The position numbers and the translations under genes were made by a program. This document shows, one piece after another, positions 27,925 to 36,901 of a stretch of DNA of 64,000 bases (position 1 is its first letter; every line of letters starts with the position of its first letter). The notes beneath the pieces are model-generated. The model was not told where the DNA came from. It made no database searches and saw only the letters and a program-made list of their open reading frames with translations. Source of the DNA: Acinetobacter sp. ANC 4470 (lineage in GTDB: Bacteria > Pseudomonadota > Gammaproteobacteria > Pseudomonadales > Moraxellaceae); NCBI RefSeq assembly GCF_002135335.1, contig NZ_NEGC01000001.1, forward strand, positions 620,001-684,000, written 5' to 3'.

Positions 27925-29145
27925 TTACGCACGATTAAGATCTTTATCATGTACACCAAGCAGATATAACACACCATCTAGTCCTACGCTTGAAATCGCT
28001 TGATTTGCATTTTGACGAACCAAAGGTTTAGCACGGAATGCGACCCCTAAACCAGCGATGGACAACATGGGTAAGTCATTTGCACCATCACCCACAGCAA
28101 TGGTTTGTTCTAATGAAATACCCATGTTATCGGCAAGTTCACGCAGCAATAAAGCCTTGCGCGCGCCATCAACAATATGACCTTTGACTTCGCCTGTCAC
28201 CCTACCATCTTGCACATCCAAAAAATTGGCATGCACTTCATCAATGCCTAATTTTGCTTGCAGATATTCAGCAAAGTATTGGAAACCACCTGAAAGAATC
28301 GCAGTTTTATAACCCAATGCTTTCAAGGTTGAAATCAGACGTTCCGCCCCTTCTGTGACCGTTAAACGTTCTGCAATTTTAGGTAAGACAGATGCATCCA
28401 TCCCTTTTAACAAAGCAACACGAGCACGGAAGCTTTGTTGGAAATCCAGTTCGCCCTGCATCGCACGTTCGGTGATTTCAGCGACTTGCTCACCCACACC
28501 TGCTTCAATGGCGAGTTCATCAATCACTTCTTGTTCAATTAAAGTGGAGTCCATATCAAAACAGACCAGACGGCTGTTACGACGGAATGCATTGTCTTCT
28601 TGAACCGCGACATCCACATTCAGTTCAGTGGATAAACGTAAGCATGCCGCACGCATGGCGATAGCATCTAGCATTTGTCCTTTTAAACCAAATTGTACAC
28701 AAGAACGTTTTGGTCCATCGGTTTGATTATTTAGATCTGGACGACCCGATAAGCGCGTCACGGTTTCAATATTAAAACCTTGATTCGAGACAATTTTGGT
28801 CACGGCTTGTAATTGTGAAGCCGTTAATTCGGGTGCCAGTGCCGTAACGATATAACGAGTCTGACCACCCTCACTGACCCATTGATCATATTCTGTTGTA
28901 GAGATTGGTTTAAAGCGCACTGTTAAGCCAATATCATGTGCTAGAATCAAGATCTCCTTCATGGCTAATGCTGTAGCAGTTTGGTCATCTGACGAAACAA
29001 CAATACCTAAAGTCAGTTGGTTATGGATGACGGCTTGTCCAACATCCAAAATTTGTAAAGAATGTACGGACAACACCTGCATTAATCGTGTAAATTGATT
29101 AGGCTGGTCTTGTCCCAAAAATGATATAAGAATGATTTCTCGCAT
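27925..29145 (-). CDS. serB: Phosphoserine phosphatase
   Basis: SerB removes phosphate from phosphoserine, the last step of serine synthesis. The 406 residues are longer than the E. coli enzyme (322). They carry two N-terminal ACT-like regulatory regions (EIILISFLGQDQPNQFTRLMQ and RYIVTALAPELTASQLQAV) before the HAD phosphatase. The catalytic DxDST motif is FDMDSTLIEQEVIDELA, near residue 197. ILSGGFQYF and GDGANDLPML complete the active site. I chose the ATG at 29145 because the frame from 29202 gives no family-like N-terminus. It is divergent from the next gene. Confidence 0.94.
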   Translation of the reverse strand: MREIILISFLGQDQPNQFTRLMQVLSVHSLQILDVGQAVIHNQLTLGIVVSSDDQTATALAMKEILILAHDIGLTVRFKPISTTEYDQWVSEGGQTRYIVTALAPELTASQLQAVTKIVSNQGFNIETVTRLSGRPDLNNQTDGPKRSCVQFGLKGQMLDAIAMRAACLRLSTELNVDVAVQEDNAFRRNSRLVCFDMDSTLIEQEVIDELAIEAGVGEQVAEITERAMQGELDFQQSFRARVALLKGMDASVLPKIAERLTVTEGAERLISTLKALGYKTAILSGGFQYFAEYLQAKLGIDEVHANFLDVQDGRVTGEVKGHIVDGARKALLLRELADNMGISLEQTIAVGDGANDLPMLSIAGLGVAFRAKPLVRQNANQAISSVGLDGVLYLLGVHDKDLNRA

Positions 29146-29204
29146 GAATTGACTCGGATCTGAGCTACAACTATTGTAAGAATCATAATCGAATTTGAAC
29201 ATAA

Positions 29205-30476
29205 ATGCCTTGGAAGTTTACGTTGAATGCGCCTAGACAAGGGCTATTTGCTAGCCTACTAATTGTAAGTTTTGCTTTACACACGTTTTTACTGGTACTT
29301 GCAACGACACATCAACTCAATGCAAACCGTACCAGTCAGGGACAACTGATGACCTCTCAATTGGTCACAGACAGCTTATCTGAGCTTGAACCTGCCAATA
29401 CGGTATCCTTAGCATTATTAGCTGACCGTTATGCAACCAACCCAAGTGTTGCTTCTATTCGTATTTTAGATGCAAATAATCAGGTACTTGCAACGGGTGG
29501 TTTAACTAAAACACGTCAAGGTGAAGTCTTTGTTCGTGACGCACTGCAAAATGAAAAGAAAGTCGGCAGTATTGAAATCACCCTAATTCAATCTAGTATT
29601 GGCGAAATTTTACGTACTCAATGGCTCGCGATTTTATTATCACTGATGATTCATGGCCTATTATGGTTAGCTTATCGTGCCATTGCCCGTCCAAGCCGGA
29701 CCGAATATTTGGCACGGATTAATAATGAATCACGTCTAAAACATGAAATTCAAACTTTAACCCAAGCCTTAGAACAAGAACAACACAATGCCTCTGTAGC
29801 AGTTGCACAAGCACAGCACAACGCGCAAGCAAAAGCTAAAATCAAAGAGTCGAAACCTATCGTACTAAATGACAACTGCATTGCCTTAAATATTCAGTTC
29901 TATGATCCTAAGCAACTGATGGATTCAGTCAATAAAACAGTCTCTGTGCCTTATTTCAATTTATGTCAGATTTTCCTGCATAAAACAGCAGAATTGTGTG
30001 TACAGCACTACAAACTCAATAGTTCAGATATTTCTACAGTACATAAATTTGATGAACATGGTGCAACCATTAGCATGTCGGTAGAAACCCCGAATGCGGT
30101 GCAATGTTTGGTCATGATCAGTACCGTATTTCAATTATTGTCAGATGTATTATACAAACGCTATCGCGAAGAAAAGCGCTTTGTTTTACAAACCCGTAGT
30201 GCCATTTCTAGTCATGTCGATGCCATGCACCTAACACCAGTACAAGCTGCGGAACGTCTGGTTCAACAATTGGCTGCAAAAGAAAGTGCGATTCATTTGC
30301 CAAACGAATTACTCAAAGATATTTCAGATCGTTACCAATTGGTCAGCATACCCAATCCTACCAATGTGCTGACGCGTCATGCCTTTATGATGAATGGTAT
30401 GGACAGCGAAGTGGCTGAGCTGGCACAAACCTTCAGAACTGAAATTTTAAAAGCCAAACAATCGAAAGCGTCTTAA
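29205..30476 (+). CDS. Membrane protein divergent from serB, Smp/AhpA-like
   Basis: The 423 residues have two transmembrane helices: LFASLLIVSFALHTFLLVLA (about 14-33) and WLAILLSLMIHGLLWLAY (about 143-160). They enclose a periplasmic domain of about 105 residues. A long cytoplasmic part starts with a glutamine/alanine coiled coil (about 180-220) and continues as a soluble domain. E. coli carries smp (ytjB), a similar two-helix membrane protein, divergent from serB, and pseudomonads have AhpA there. Position and layout fit that family, but the long C-terminal domain is specific. The function is unknown. Confidence 0.6.
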   Translation: MPWKFTLNAPRQGLFASLLIVSFALHTFLLVLATTHQLNANRTSQGQLMTSQLVTDSLSELEPANTVSLALLADRYATNPSVASIRILDANNQVLATGGLTKTRQGEVFVRDALQNEKKVGSIEITLIQSSIGEILRTQWLAILLSLMIHGLLWLAYRAIARPSRTEYLARINNESRLKHEIQTLTQALEQEQHNASVAVAQAQHNAQAKAKIKESKPIVLNDNCIALNIQFYDPKQLMDSVNKTVSVPYFNLCQIFLHKTAELCVQHYKLNSSDISTVHKFDEHGATISMSVETPNAVQCLVMISTVFQLLSDVLYKRYREEKRFVLQTRSAISSHVDAMHLTPVQAAERLVQQLAAKESAIHLPNELLKDISDRYQLVSIPNPTNVLTRHAFMMNGMDSEVAELAQTFRTEILKAKQSKAS

Positions 30477-30487
30477 AATAGAATAAT

Positions 30488-30518
30488 AAAAAACCGAGCC
30501 TATGTGCTCGGTTTTTTT
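30488..30518. terminator. Bidirectional terminator
   Basis: AAAAAACCGAGC, the loop CTATGT and GCTCGGTTTTTTT lie between the Smp-like gene and the converging BASS transporter gene. Confidence 0.88.
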
Positions 30519-30534
30519 CGCTTAAAACAACAGG

Positions 30535-31491
30535 CTATTCGATGGAGTCTGTTTTTATTTTATTGGCTTTACTGGCCCAATACGTCGCTAGTGCTGGCCC
30601 CGAAATGTTGTGCCATAAACTAAAAATGGCACTCGGTACTGCGGTAACTGGCGATGCCGCAAAATGCACCGCTGCCAAAGCCACGCCTAAACCCGAATTT
30701 TGCATACCAACTTCAATGGCAATAGCTTTACTATCGGCATAGGGCAATTTAAAGAAGCGACTTGCCCAAAACCCAAGCAAATAGCCCAAACCATTATGTA
30801 ATATCACTACCCCTAAAATTAGCAAACCCGATTCCAAAATTTGCGCCTTACTACCTGCAATAATCGCTGCGACAATCGCCACAATTGCAATCACCGAAAT
30901 CAGCGGCATTACTTGTATATAAGCCTCTACTTTTTGTTTTAACAACGAACGAACAATCAGTCCCAAAATAATGGGAAACAACACCACTTGCAAAATTGAA
31001 CCGAGCATCGACAGTGCATTGATTTCAATCCATTGACTGGCTAAAAGATAGAAAATCGCTGGGGTTAATACAGGGGCCAAAATGGTCGAAACGGAAGTAC
31101 ATGCCACCGATAAAGCGGTATTTCCTTTGGCCATATAGGTAATCACATTCGATGCTGTTCCTCCCGGACAACAACCGACAAGAATCACACCAATGGCAAT
31201 TGCAGGTGGCAATTGAAATAACTGACACAATAGATAAGCCAGTCCTGGCATTACCATAAACTGTGCCACCACACCAATCGCTACCGCTTTGGGACTGTAT
31301 AATACCCCTTTAAAATCATCTACAGTCATGGTCATGCCCATACCAAACATAATAATGCCCAGCACCCAGATAATATAGACTTTGAGCCAGACAAAAGCTT
31401 CAGGTACAATTAACGCAATACCCGCGAATAGCACCACCCACAGCGCAAAAGTTTTTTGAATAAATTGCGTAAAACGCAAAAAAGTAGACAT
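30535..31491 (-). CDS. BASS-family (bile acid:sodium symporter) transporter
   Basis: The 318-residue inner-membrane protein has nine or ten hydrophobic helices and the BASS signature VGCCPGGTASNVITYMAKGNTALSVACTSVSTILAPVLTP (about 106-145). The later GMQNSGLGVALA (about 261-272) is the second sodium-binding crossover. Bacterial members move organic acids such as pyruvate, pantoate or steroid-like anions with sodium. The substrate cannot be read here. It follows pncA by 114 bases on the same strand and may be a separate unit. Confidence 0.88.
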   Translation of the reverse strand: MSTFLRFTQFIQKTFALWVVLFAGIALIVPEAFVWLKVYIIWVLGIIMFGMGMTMTVDDFKGVLYSPKAVAIGVVAQFMVMPGLAYLLCQLFQLPPAIAIGVILVGCCPGGTASNVITYMAKGNTALSVACTSVSTILAPVLTPAIFYLLASQWIEINALSMLGSILQVVLFPIILGLIVRSLLKQKVEAYIQVMPLISVIAIVAIVAAIIAGSKAQILESGLLILGVVILHNGLGYLLGFWASRFFKLPYADSKAIAIEVGMQNSGLGVALAAVHFAASPVTAVPSAIFSLWHNISGPALATYWASKANKIKTDSIE

Positions 31492-31605
31492 AACCGTGAC
31501 ATCCCATATTTACTCTAGTATCGAATCTTGAGATCACTTTTTACAATCCCATCAGGCTAAAGTATTTCTTTTCTAGATATAATTGTGCATTTTTTATGCA
31601 TACTG

Positions 31606-32229
31606 CTAAATAATATCTTTCACCAAAATCCGTTTCACTCCTTTAGCCAGCATTTCTTGCCATGCATGCTGCAATGAGCCATTTAAGTCTATGCCTTTGG
31701 TGGCATCGGAAATCACATAGGTTTTAAAACCAAACTTACATGCATCAATTGCCGTCCATGCCACACAAAAATCTGTGGCAATGCCGACAATAAACACCGT
31801 ATCAATACTGCGTTCTTTTAAATAACCAGCCAAACCTGTGGTGGTCTTTTGATCAGATTCCATAAAGGCAGAATAACTGTCGATATGCGTATGGCAACCT
31901 TTGCGGATAATCAATTGAGCACTAGGCAAATGAAGATTAGGGTGGAGTTCTGCATCTGGCGTACCTTGCACACAATGTACAGGCCATAATACTTGCGTAC
32001 CATAATCCAGTTCGATCGTTTCAAACGGCTGTTTAGCGGCATGATTTACAGCAAATGACACATGATTTTCAGGATGCCAATCTTGAGTAATCACAATAGT
32101 TTCAAAATACTGCGCCAATTGATTAATATTTGGAATAATCTGATCTGCATGTGCCACAGCTAAATTTCCACCTGGGGTAAAACCATTTTGTACATCCACG
32201 ACAATCAGCACGGTATTGTTTTGCATCAT
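31606..32229 (-). CDS. pncA: Nicotinamidase
   Basis: PncA hydrolyses nicotinamide to nicotinate and ammonia, feeding PncB in NAD salvage. The 207 residues carry the cysteine-hydrolase triad: aspartate in DVQNGFTPGG (about 9-18), lysine in IIRKGCHTHIDSYSAF, and the catalytic cysteine in GIATDFCVAWTAIDA (about 149-163). The metal-binding DWHPENH and HCVQGTP are present. Two adjacent ATG codons could serve as start; the first is used here. It follows an MhpT-like transporter gene on the same strand by 191 bases, with a terminator between them. Confidence 0.94.
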   Translation of the reverse strand: MMQNNTVLIVVDVQNGFTPGGNLAVAHADQIIPNINQLAQYFETIVITQDWHPENHVSFAVNHAAKQPFETIELDYGTQVLWPVHCVQGTPDAELHPNLHLPSAQLIIRKGCHTHIDSYSAFMESDQKTTTGLAGYLKERSIDTVFIVGIATDFCVAWTAIDACKFGFKTYVISDATKGIDLNGSLQHAWQEMLAKGVKRILVKDII

Positions 32230-32376
32230 TTTTAGTCCATTCTTGGTTTGTTGTCATTTTTGTTACTAAGCATATAACAAAATAAATTTCAGTATTCAGG
32301 CTTAATTATAAAAATAAAATAACGCGCACTACAAAGAATAGGAATACTTGGGCAAATCAACTGGCTAATACAAGAT

Positions 32377-32406
32377 AAAAAATAGCCCGCAATATGCGAG
32401 CTATTT
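32377..32406 (-). terminator. MFS transporter gene terminator
   Basis: On the minus strand, AAATAGCTCGC pairs with GCGGGCTATTT, followed by a T-rich tract, 15 bases past the stop at 32421. Confidence 0.75.
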
Positions 32407-32420
32407 CACCAAACAACAAC

Positions 32421-33629
32421 TTAAGCTGGTGTTTGTAAGCGACGAACTAAAATCAACATGAATATTGCTGAAATAATGATACAAGGAATAGCAGCTGAAA
32501 TAACCCCTGCTGCCCCAAAACCTGCAGCAAGAAGTTGACCTGCAATTGCAGGACCCAGCATCGCGCCTACACGGCCTACAGCTGAAGCCATACCCACACC
32601 TGTTGCACGTATTTCAGTGGGGTAAACAATACTCCCAAACGCATACAGTACACCTTGGCAACCAATCACAAATGCACCCACCAATGCTGAAGCCCAATAC
32701 ATTTGCGTCAATGAGCTTGCTGCATTTAAGCAAAATAAACCAGCTAAAATACCACCGTACATTAAAATAATCACATAGGTTTTTTTCCAGCGGTCGGTTA
32801 ACATGCCTAACATCACCGTACCAACTGTTGCACTCAGCATAAAGAAAAATTGTGCAGTACTGCCTTCTTTACGAGTAAAGCCCAGTTCCATAAACAGTGA
32901 AGGCAACCAACTTAACATGATGTAAACCACCATCAAGGTAAAGAAGTAGCTCACTGAAATTAAACAAGTACGTGCCACGTTATGGCTATTAAATAAATTT
33001 TTAAAAGAACCCTGAGTTATTACTGCTGTGGTTTCCGCTGTATTTTTCGCTTTTAAAAATTCACGTGATTCTGGTAAAAATTTCATCATAATTGGAATGA
33101 CAAAAATAGGCAGTAAACCACCCAAATAAAAAATATTTTTCCAATTTGAACCAAAATCTAAACTTGCAATGTACGACAAAATTGCAGCGCCCACAGGCAT
33201 ACCACAATACATTAAACCAACAGCACGCCCTCGGTTTTCAAGTTTAACCGCTTCAGAAGCAAGCGTAATTAAATTTGGCATTGCCGCACCTAAACCTGCA
33301 CCCGCTAAAAAACGAACCAATAAAAGACTGTTAAAACTATTGACCCATACCGTACATAAGGTAAATAAGGCAAAAACTGCAACCGACCAAATCAATACCT
33401 TTTTGCGACCAATACGGTCTGAATATCGCCCACCAATCAGCGCTCCAGGTAATAAACCTAAAATTCCTGCGCTAAAAAACACCCCCAATTGCGAACTGTC
33501 TAAACTAAAAGCCTCGCGAATACCCGCAGCTGCAATACCAGCTGCCTGAATATCTAAACCTTCAATAACCGCAATTAAAAAGCAGATTGCCACAGTAATT
33601 GCGGCATGCCTGTTATCTGATCTTTCCAT
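32421..33629 (-). CDS. MFS transporter of the aromatic acid/H+ symporter (AAHS) family, MhpT-like
   Basis: The 402 residues form a 12-helix major facilitator. Strong resemblance to MhpT is seen in IEGLDIQAAGIAAAGIREAF, in FSAGILGLLPGALIGGRYSDRIGRKK (the loop 2-3 signature) and in GLMYCGMPVGAAILS. MhpT imports 3-hydroxyphenylpropionate, but no mhp catabolic genes are nearby. The next gene downstream is nicotinamidase, which makes a nicotinate-type aromatic acid a possible substrate, by inference only. I chose the ATG at 33629, with AGGGAAA upstream, over a TTG at 33635. Confidence 0.87.
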   Translation of the reverse strand: MERSDNRHAAITVAICFLIAVIEGLDIQAAGIAAAGIREAFSLDSSQLGVFFSAGILGLLPGALIGGRYSDRIGRKKVLIWSVAVFALFTLCTVWVNSFNSLLLVRFLAGAGLGAAMPNLITLASEAVKLENRGRAVGLMYCGMPVGAAILSYIASLDFGSNWKNIFYLGGLLPIFVIPIMMKFLPESREFLKAKNTAETTAVITQGSFKNLFNSHNVARTCLISVSYFFTLMVVYIMLSWLPSLFMELGFTRKEGSTAQFFFMLSATVGTVMLGMLTDRWKKTYVIILMYGGILAGLFCLNAASSLTQMYWASALVGAFVIGCQGVLYAFGSIVYPTEIRATGVGMASAVGRVGAMLGPAIAGQLLAAGFGAAGVISAAIPCIIISAIFMLILVRRLQTPA

Positions 33630-33635
33630 TGGCAA

Positions 33636-34349
33636 TTTCCCTATTCAATCAGTGTCCAAAATAGAACAGCATCATCCATGACTCAGGAAATTCAAATAAC
33701 TACCAATAAGTGGAAGGATTTACAGTTTATTAACAAAAATAGTGGATATTTAACGTTTTATATGGACATAACAAATAGTCGTAAAAACACTTAATCCGAC
33801 TATTCTCACCGTAAAAAACTGACGTCTTTCTCTATAATTACAACTTTATAGGCATATTTATAGATAAATAACAAAATGAGACTCATCGTTTTAACTGATT
33901 ATTCTGCAACTTTTTAATGCTGTTTTGCATAGATTAAATTCTTGTTTTATATAGCTTAAAAGTCTATGCTAATCCATATTAAATCTTAAATTCTGATATT
34001 TTTACACGGAATTACTACTACTGTTGGCTTTTAAAATGCAGATATAACCTTTTTACTCATATTTTTTATGTGAAAATAGCGTGATACTTGTAATGATGTG
34101 AATTAAAATTTTAGAACTAAAGATTTTTTTAATGTAACTTTGCTATATTTATTTCAACAACTTTGCATAAAGTTTTTATATGCTTTGACTAAAGCATATT
34201 GTTCTTCATCGTTTGTTCGTTCATAATTTGCATAAGCATTATTCAATTCACTTCACTCGTATTGAAATTGCTATAAATCAAAATACGCACCCATTCAAAT
34301 TTATGTTTTTCTACCTCTTCTGGATGGACAAATAGGATATTTTTTTAAA
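33636..34349. promoter_or_regulatory. Long divergent spacer upstream of dapA
   Basis: These 714 bases are AT-rich and contain no plausible gene. Near the dapA side lie two adjacent palindromes: AACTTT-GCAT-AAAGTT at 34159-34174 and ATATGCTTT-GACT-AAAGCATAT at 34178-34199. They could bind a regulator or form RNA hairpins in a long leader. An AGGAT site precedes dapA. No riboswitch of a known class, such as the lysine type, was recognised. Confidence 0.45.
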
Positions 34350-35249
34350 ATGACTCAGCAAGCACAGATCATCCAAGGTTCAATTGTCGCAATCGTCACT
34401 CCGATGTTTGAAGATGGCAGCGTAGATTGGAAGGGTCTAGAAAAGCTCGTTGAGTGGCATATCGCACAAGGGACGAACAGTATTGTTGCGGTGGGTACGA
34501 CAGGCGAAGCATCCACTTTAAGTATGGCTGAACATACACAAGTGATTAAAGAAATCGTTCGTGTAGCCAATAAACGTATTCCAATCATTGCGGGTACAGG
34601 CGCGAACTCGACCCATGAAGCGATCGAGTTAACTAAAGAAGCGAAAGAATTGGGTGCAGATGCCGCACTGTTAGTGACCCCTTACTATAATAAACCCACT
34701 CAAGAAGGGTTATATCAGCATTACAAAGCGATTGCTGAAGCAGTTGATTTACCTCAAATTCTTTATAATGTCCCTGGTCGTACTGGTGTAGACATGCTCA
34801 ATGAAACGGTGATTCGTCTTGCTGACATCCCACAGATTATTGGCATTAAAGATGCCACAGGCGATGTACCTCGTGGTCAAGCGCTGATTGAAGGATTACA
34901 CGGCAAAGAAATGACCGTTTACTCTGGTGATGATGCAACTGCATACCAATTAATAGGCTTAGGTGCACAAGGCAACATTTCTGTGACTGCGAATGTCGCA
35001 CCGAAAGAAATGAGCGAAATTTGTGCTGCTGCCATTTCAGGTGATGTGGAACGTGCTGAAGCTTTAAATAACGAGATTGCAAATTTACACAATATTCTAT
35101 TTTGTGAATCTAACCCAATTCCTGTGAAATGGGCGCTCCATGAAATGGGATTAATTGGTACAGGTATTCGTTTACCATTAACTCCTCTTGCAGAACAATA
35201 TCGCACACCGTTGCGTGAAGCACTAAACGCTTCGGGTGTCATTCAATAA
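34350..35249 (+). CDS. dapA: 4-hydroxy-tetrahydrodipicolinate synthase
   Basis: DapA condenses pyruvate with aspartate semialdehyde, committing carbon to lysine and meso-diaminopimelate. The 299-residue TIM barrel carries GTTGEASTLS (about 49-58) for pyruvate binding, the tyrosine in YNVPGRTGVDM (about 138-148), and the Schiff-base lysine in IIGIKDATGDV (about 162-172). The full length is normal. It is first in a dapA-bamC-purC gene order known from other gammaproteobacteria, with 13 bases to the bamC-like gene. Its long leader suggests control. Confidence 0.96.
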   Translation: MTQQAQIIQGSIVAIVTPMFEDGSVDWKGLEKLVEWHIAQGTNSIVAVGTTGEASTLSMAEHTQVIKEIVRVANKRIPIIAGTGANSTHEAIELTKEAKELGADAALLVTPYYNKPTQEGLYQHYKAIAEAVDLPQILYNVPGRTGVDMLNETVIRLADIPQIIGIKDATGDVPRGQALIEGLHGKEMTVYSGDDATAYQLIGLGAQGNISVTANVAPKEMSEICAAAISGDVERAEALNNEIANLHNILFCESNPIPVKWALHEMGLIGTGIRLPLTPLAEQYRTPLREALNASGVIQ

Positions 35250-35262
35250 AGAGCACAACACT

Positions 35263-35868
35263 ATGCAATTACGTTTTGGTTTAACCCTTGCACTTTCAGC
35301 ATTCAGTTTAGTGGGTTGTAGTTCCATGGGAATCAACAATGGTTCTCTTGATTATAAAAATACAGCATCCCTTGAACCTCTGAAATATCCTGAAGGCTCA
35401 ATGGTTCGACCTGCAACGCCATTGTATCCAGCTCCAGTGGTTGACCCTCTTGCCATTGAACACGCACCTAAGCTGGAAAATAAAAAGGGCAACCGTTTTG
35501 CGATTCCCCGTCCAGATAAAGCGCAGGAAAACACATCAATAAATAGCCAAAATGACAGTACAAATGTCAGTCGTCCACAGCTCGTTCGTGATGGAAATCA
35601 GAATCCATTACTTAAAATTGATGGAAATTCTGCTACAATTTGGCAGTATACACTTGCTACCCTCAGTAGCCTTAACCATACCGTGGTTGGTCAGAGCAAA
35701 AATAGTTACGAAGTAACCATTAAGGTCGATCAAAAGGTCTATGTATTAAGACTGACATCTGTAGGTTCAAGTCATAACCTAGCCGTGTTCAATGCCGATA
35801 ATAGCTTTGCAGACCAAGAAAAAGCTGCAGAATTATTAACCCAGATTTACCAAAATTGGCCAGCCTAG
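35263..35868 (+). CDS. bamC: BamC-like outer-membrane lipoprotein
   Basis: BamC is an accessory lipoprotein of the BAM complex, which inserts outer-membrane proteins. The 201 residues begin with a lipoprotein signal, with lipobox LVGC (lipidated cysteine about residue 19). An unstructured stretch NNGSLDYKNTASLEPLKYPEG follows, typical of the BamC segment that binds BamD. The rest is about 120 residues, so only one of the two C-terminal domains of E. coli BamC (344 residues) appears to be present. Gene order dapA-bamC-purC supports the call. Confidence 0.8.
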   Translation: MQLRFGLTLALSAFSLVGCSSMGINNGSLDYKNTASLEPLKYPEGSMVRPATPLYPAPVVDPLAIEHAPKLENKKGNRFAIPRPDKAQENTSINSQNDSTNVSRPQLVRDGNQNPLLKIDGNSATIWQYTLATLSSLNHTVVGQSKNSYEVTIKVDQKVYVLRLTSVGSSHNLAVFNADNSFADQEKAAELLTQIYQNWPA

Positions 35869-35904
35869 TCGTACTAGGCATTTTTTTTTGAAAAAGGTTC
35901 CCCA

Positions 35905-36624
35905 ATGTTGAAACAAACCTTGCTCTATACTGGTAAAGCGAAATCTGTTTATGAAACAGACAGTGAAGATCACCTGATTTTAGTCTTTCGTGATGATGCC
36001 TCTGCGTTTAATGGCGAAAAAATCGAACAACTAGATCGCAAAGGCAAGGTTAATAACCGTTTCAACGCCTTTATCATGGAAAAATTGGCTGCTGCTGGCA
36101 TTGAAACTCACTTTGAGAAACTTCTTTCTCCGAATGAAGTTCTGGTGAAAAAATTAGCAATGGTTCCTGTCGAATGTGTAATTCGCAACTACGCAGCAGG
36201 TAGCTTGTGCCGTCGTTTAGGTGTTGAAGAAGGTAAAGAACTTACTCCTTCTACATTTGAATTGTTCTTCAAAGACGATGCGCTTGGCGATCCAATGGTC
36301 AACGAATCTCAAGCGATTGCTTTAGGTTGGGCGACTGCTGAACAACTTGCACAAATGCAAGTACTGACTTACAAAGTAAACGAAGTACTGAAAGATTTGT
36401 TCGACAAAGGCAATATGCTACTTGTTGACTTCAAACTTGAATTTGGTGTGTTCCACGACCGTATCGTTCTTGGTGATGAATTCTCTCCAGACGGTTGCCG
36501 CCTATGGGACAAAGATACTAAAAAGAAACTCGACAAAGACCGTTTCCGTCAAGGTTTAGGCGGTGTTGTTGAAGCGTATGAAGAAGTGGCTACACGTTTA
36601 GGTATCGATCTTTCTGATATCTAA
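35905..36624 (+). CDS. purC: Phosphoribosylaminoimidazole-succinocarboxamide synthase
   Basis: PurC joins aspartate to CAIR with ATP, the seventh committed step of purine synthesis. The 239 residues match the family. [13 protein letters not shown] (about 5-17) is the nucleotide loop. [17 protein letters not shown] (about 91-107) and [10 protein letters not shown] with [12 protein letters not shown] (about 172-203) hold substrate and metal residues. It follows the bamC-like gene and has its own strong terminator. Confidence 0.96.
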   Translation: MLKQTLLYTGKAKSVYETDSEDHLILVFRDDASAFNGEKIEQLDRKGKVNNRFNAFIMEKLAAAGIETHFEKLLSPNEVLVKKLAMVPVECVIRNYAAGSLCRRLGVEEGKELTPSTFELFFKDDALGDPMVNESQAIALGWATAEQLAQMQVLTYKVNEVLKDLFDKGNMLLVDFKLEFGVFHDRIVLGDEFSPDGCRLWDKDTKKKLDKDRFRQGLGGVVEAYEEVATRLGIDLSDI

Positions 36625-36639
36625 TTCGTATACCGATTG

Positions 36640-36670
36640 AAAAAACCGAGCCTGATAGCTCGGTTTTTTT
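36640..36670 (+). terminator. purC terminator
   Basis: AAAAAACCGAGC, a loop and GCTCGGTTTTTTT lie 16 bases past the purC stop. This closes the dapA-bamC-purC transcript before the small RNA candidate. Confidence 0.9.
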
Positions 36671-36731
36671 ATGACTCTAATATTGCCCATGATGATCGAA
36701 TAAATCAATTTTCTTAATAAAAATGATCGTT

Positions 36732-36760
36732 TTTACAAAGTTTAGTTATGGCGCTAAAAT
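36732..36760 (+). promoter_or_regulatory. Sigma70-like promoter of small RNA candidate
   Basis: TTTACA at 36732-36737 and TAAAAT at 36755-36760 are 17 bases apart, each one mismatch from consensus. They point rightward into a region with no gene. Confidence 0.55.
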
Positions 36761-36766
36761 GATCAC

Positions 36767-36899
36767 ATTCCAGACAAGATTAACTTTAATATTTTAAGCC
36801 AAATTTAGTTGTACTCATCCATTATTCCTGAAGGATGTCCTCTCCCAATCTCAGACATCCTTTTTAGCCCAACTCATTTCCAAGAGTTGGGCTTTTTTT
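36767..36899 (+). ncRNA. Candidate small RNA between purC and rarA
   Basis: Transcription from the promoter at 36732-36760 would start near 36767 and give an RNA of about 130 bases. Its 3' part has two hairpins. AAGGATGTC/GACATCCTT (36831-36839 with 36854-36862) has a 14-base loop and a short T-tract. AGCCCAACTC/GAGTTGGGCT (36866-36875 with 36884-36893) is followed by six more T and forms an intrinsic terminator on the plus strand. On the minus strand no T-run follows, so it is not the rarA terminator. purC has its own terminator upstream. No known family was recognised. Confidence 0.5.
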
Positions 36900-36901
36900 A
36901 T

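Noticed and set aside
36866..36899. Hairpin read as the rarA terminator
   Set aside because: On the minus strand the stem is followed by TAAAAAGG, not a T-run; the T-run lies only on the plus-strand side.
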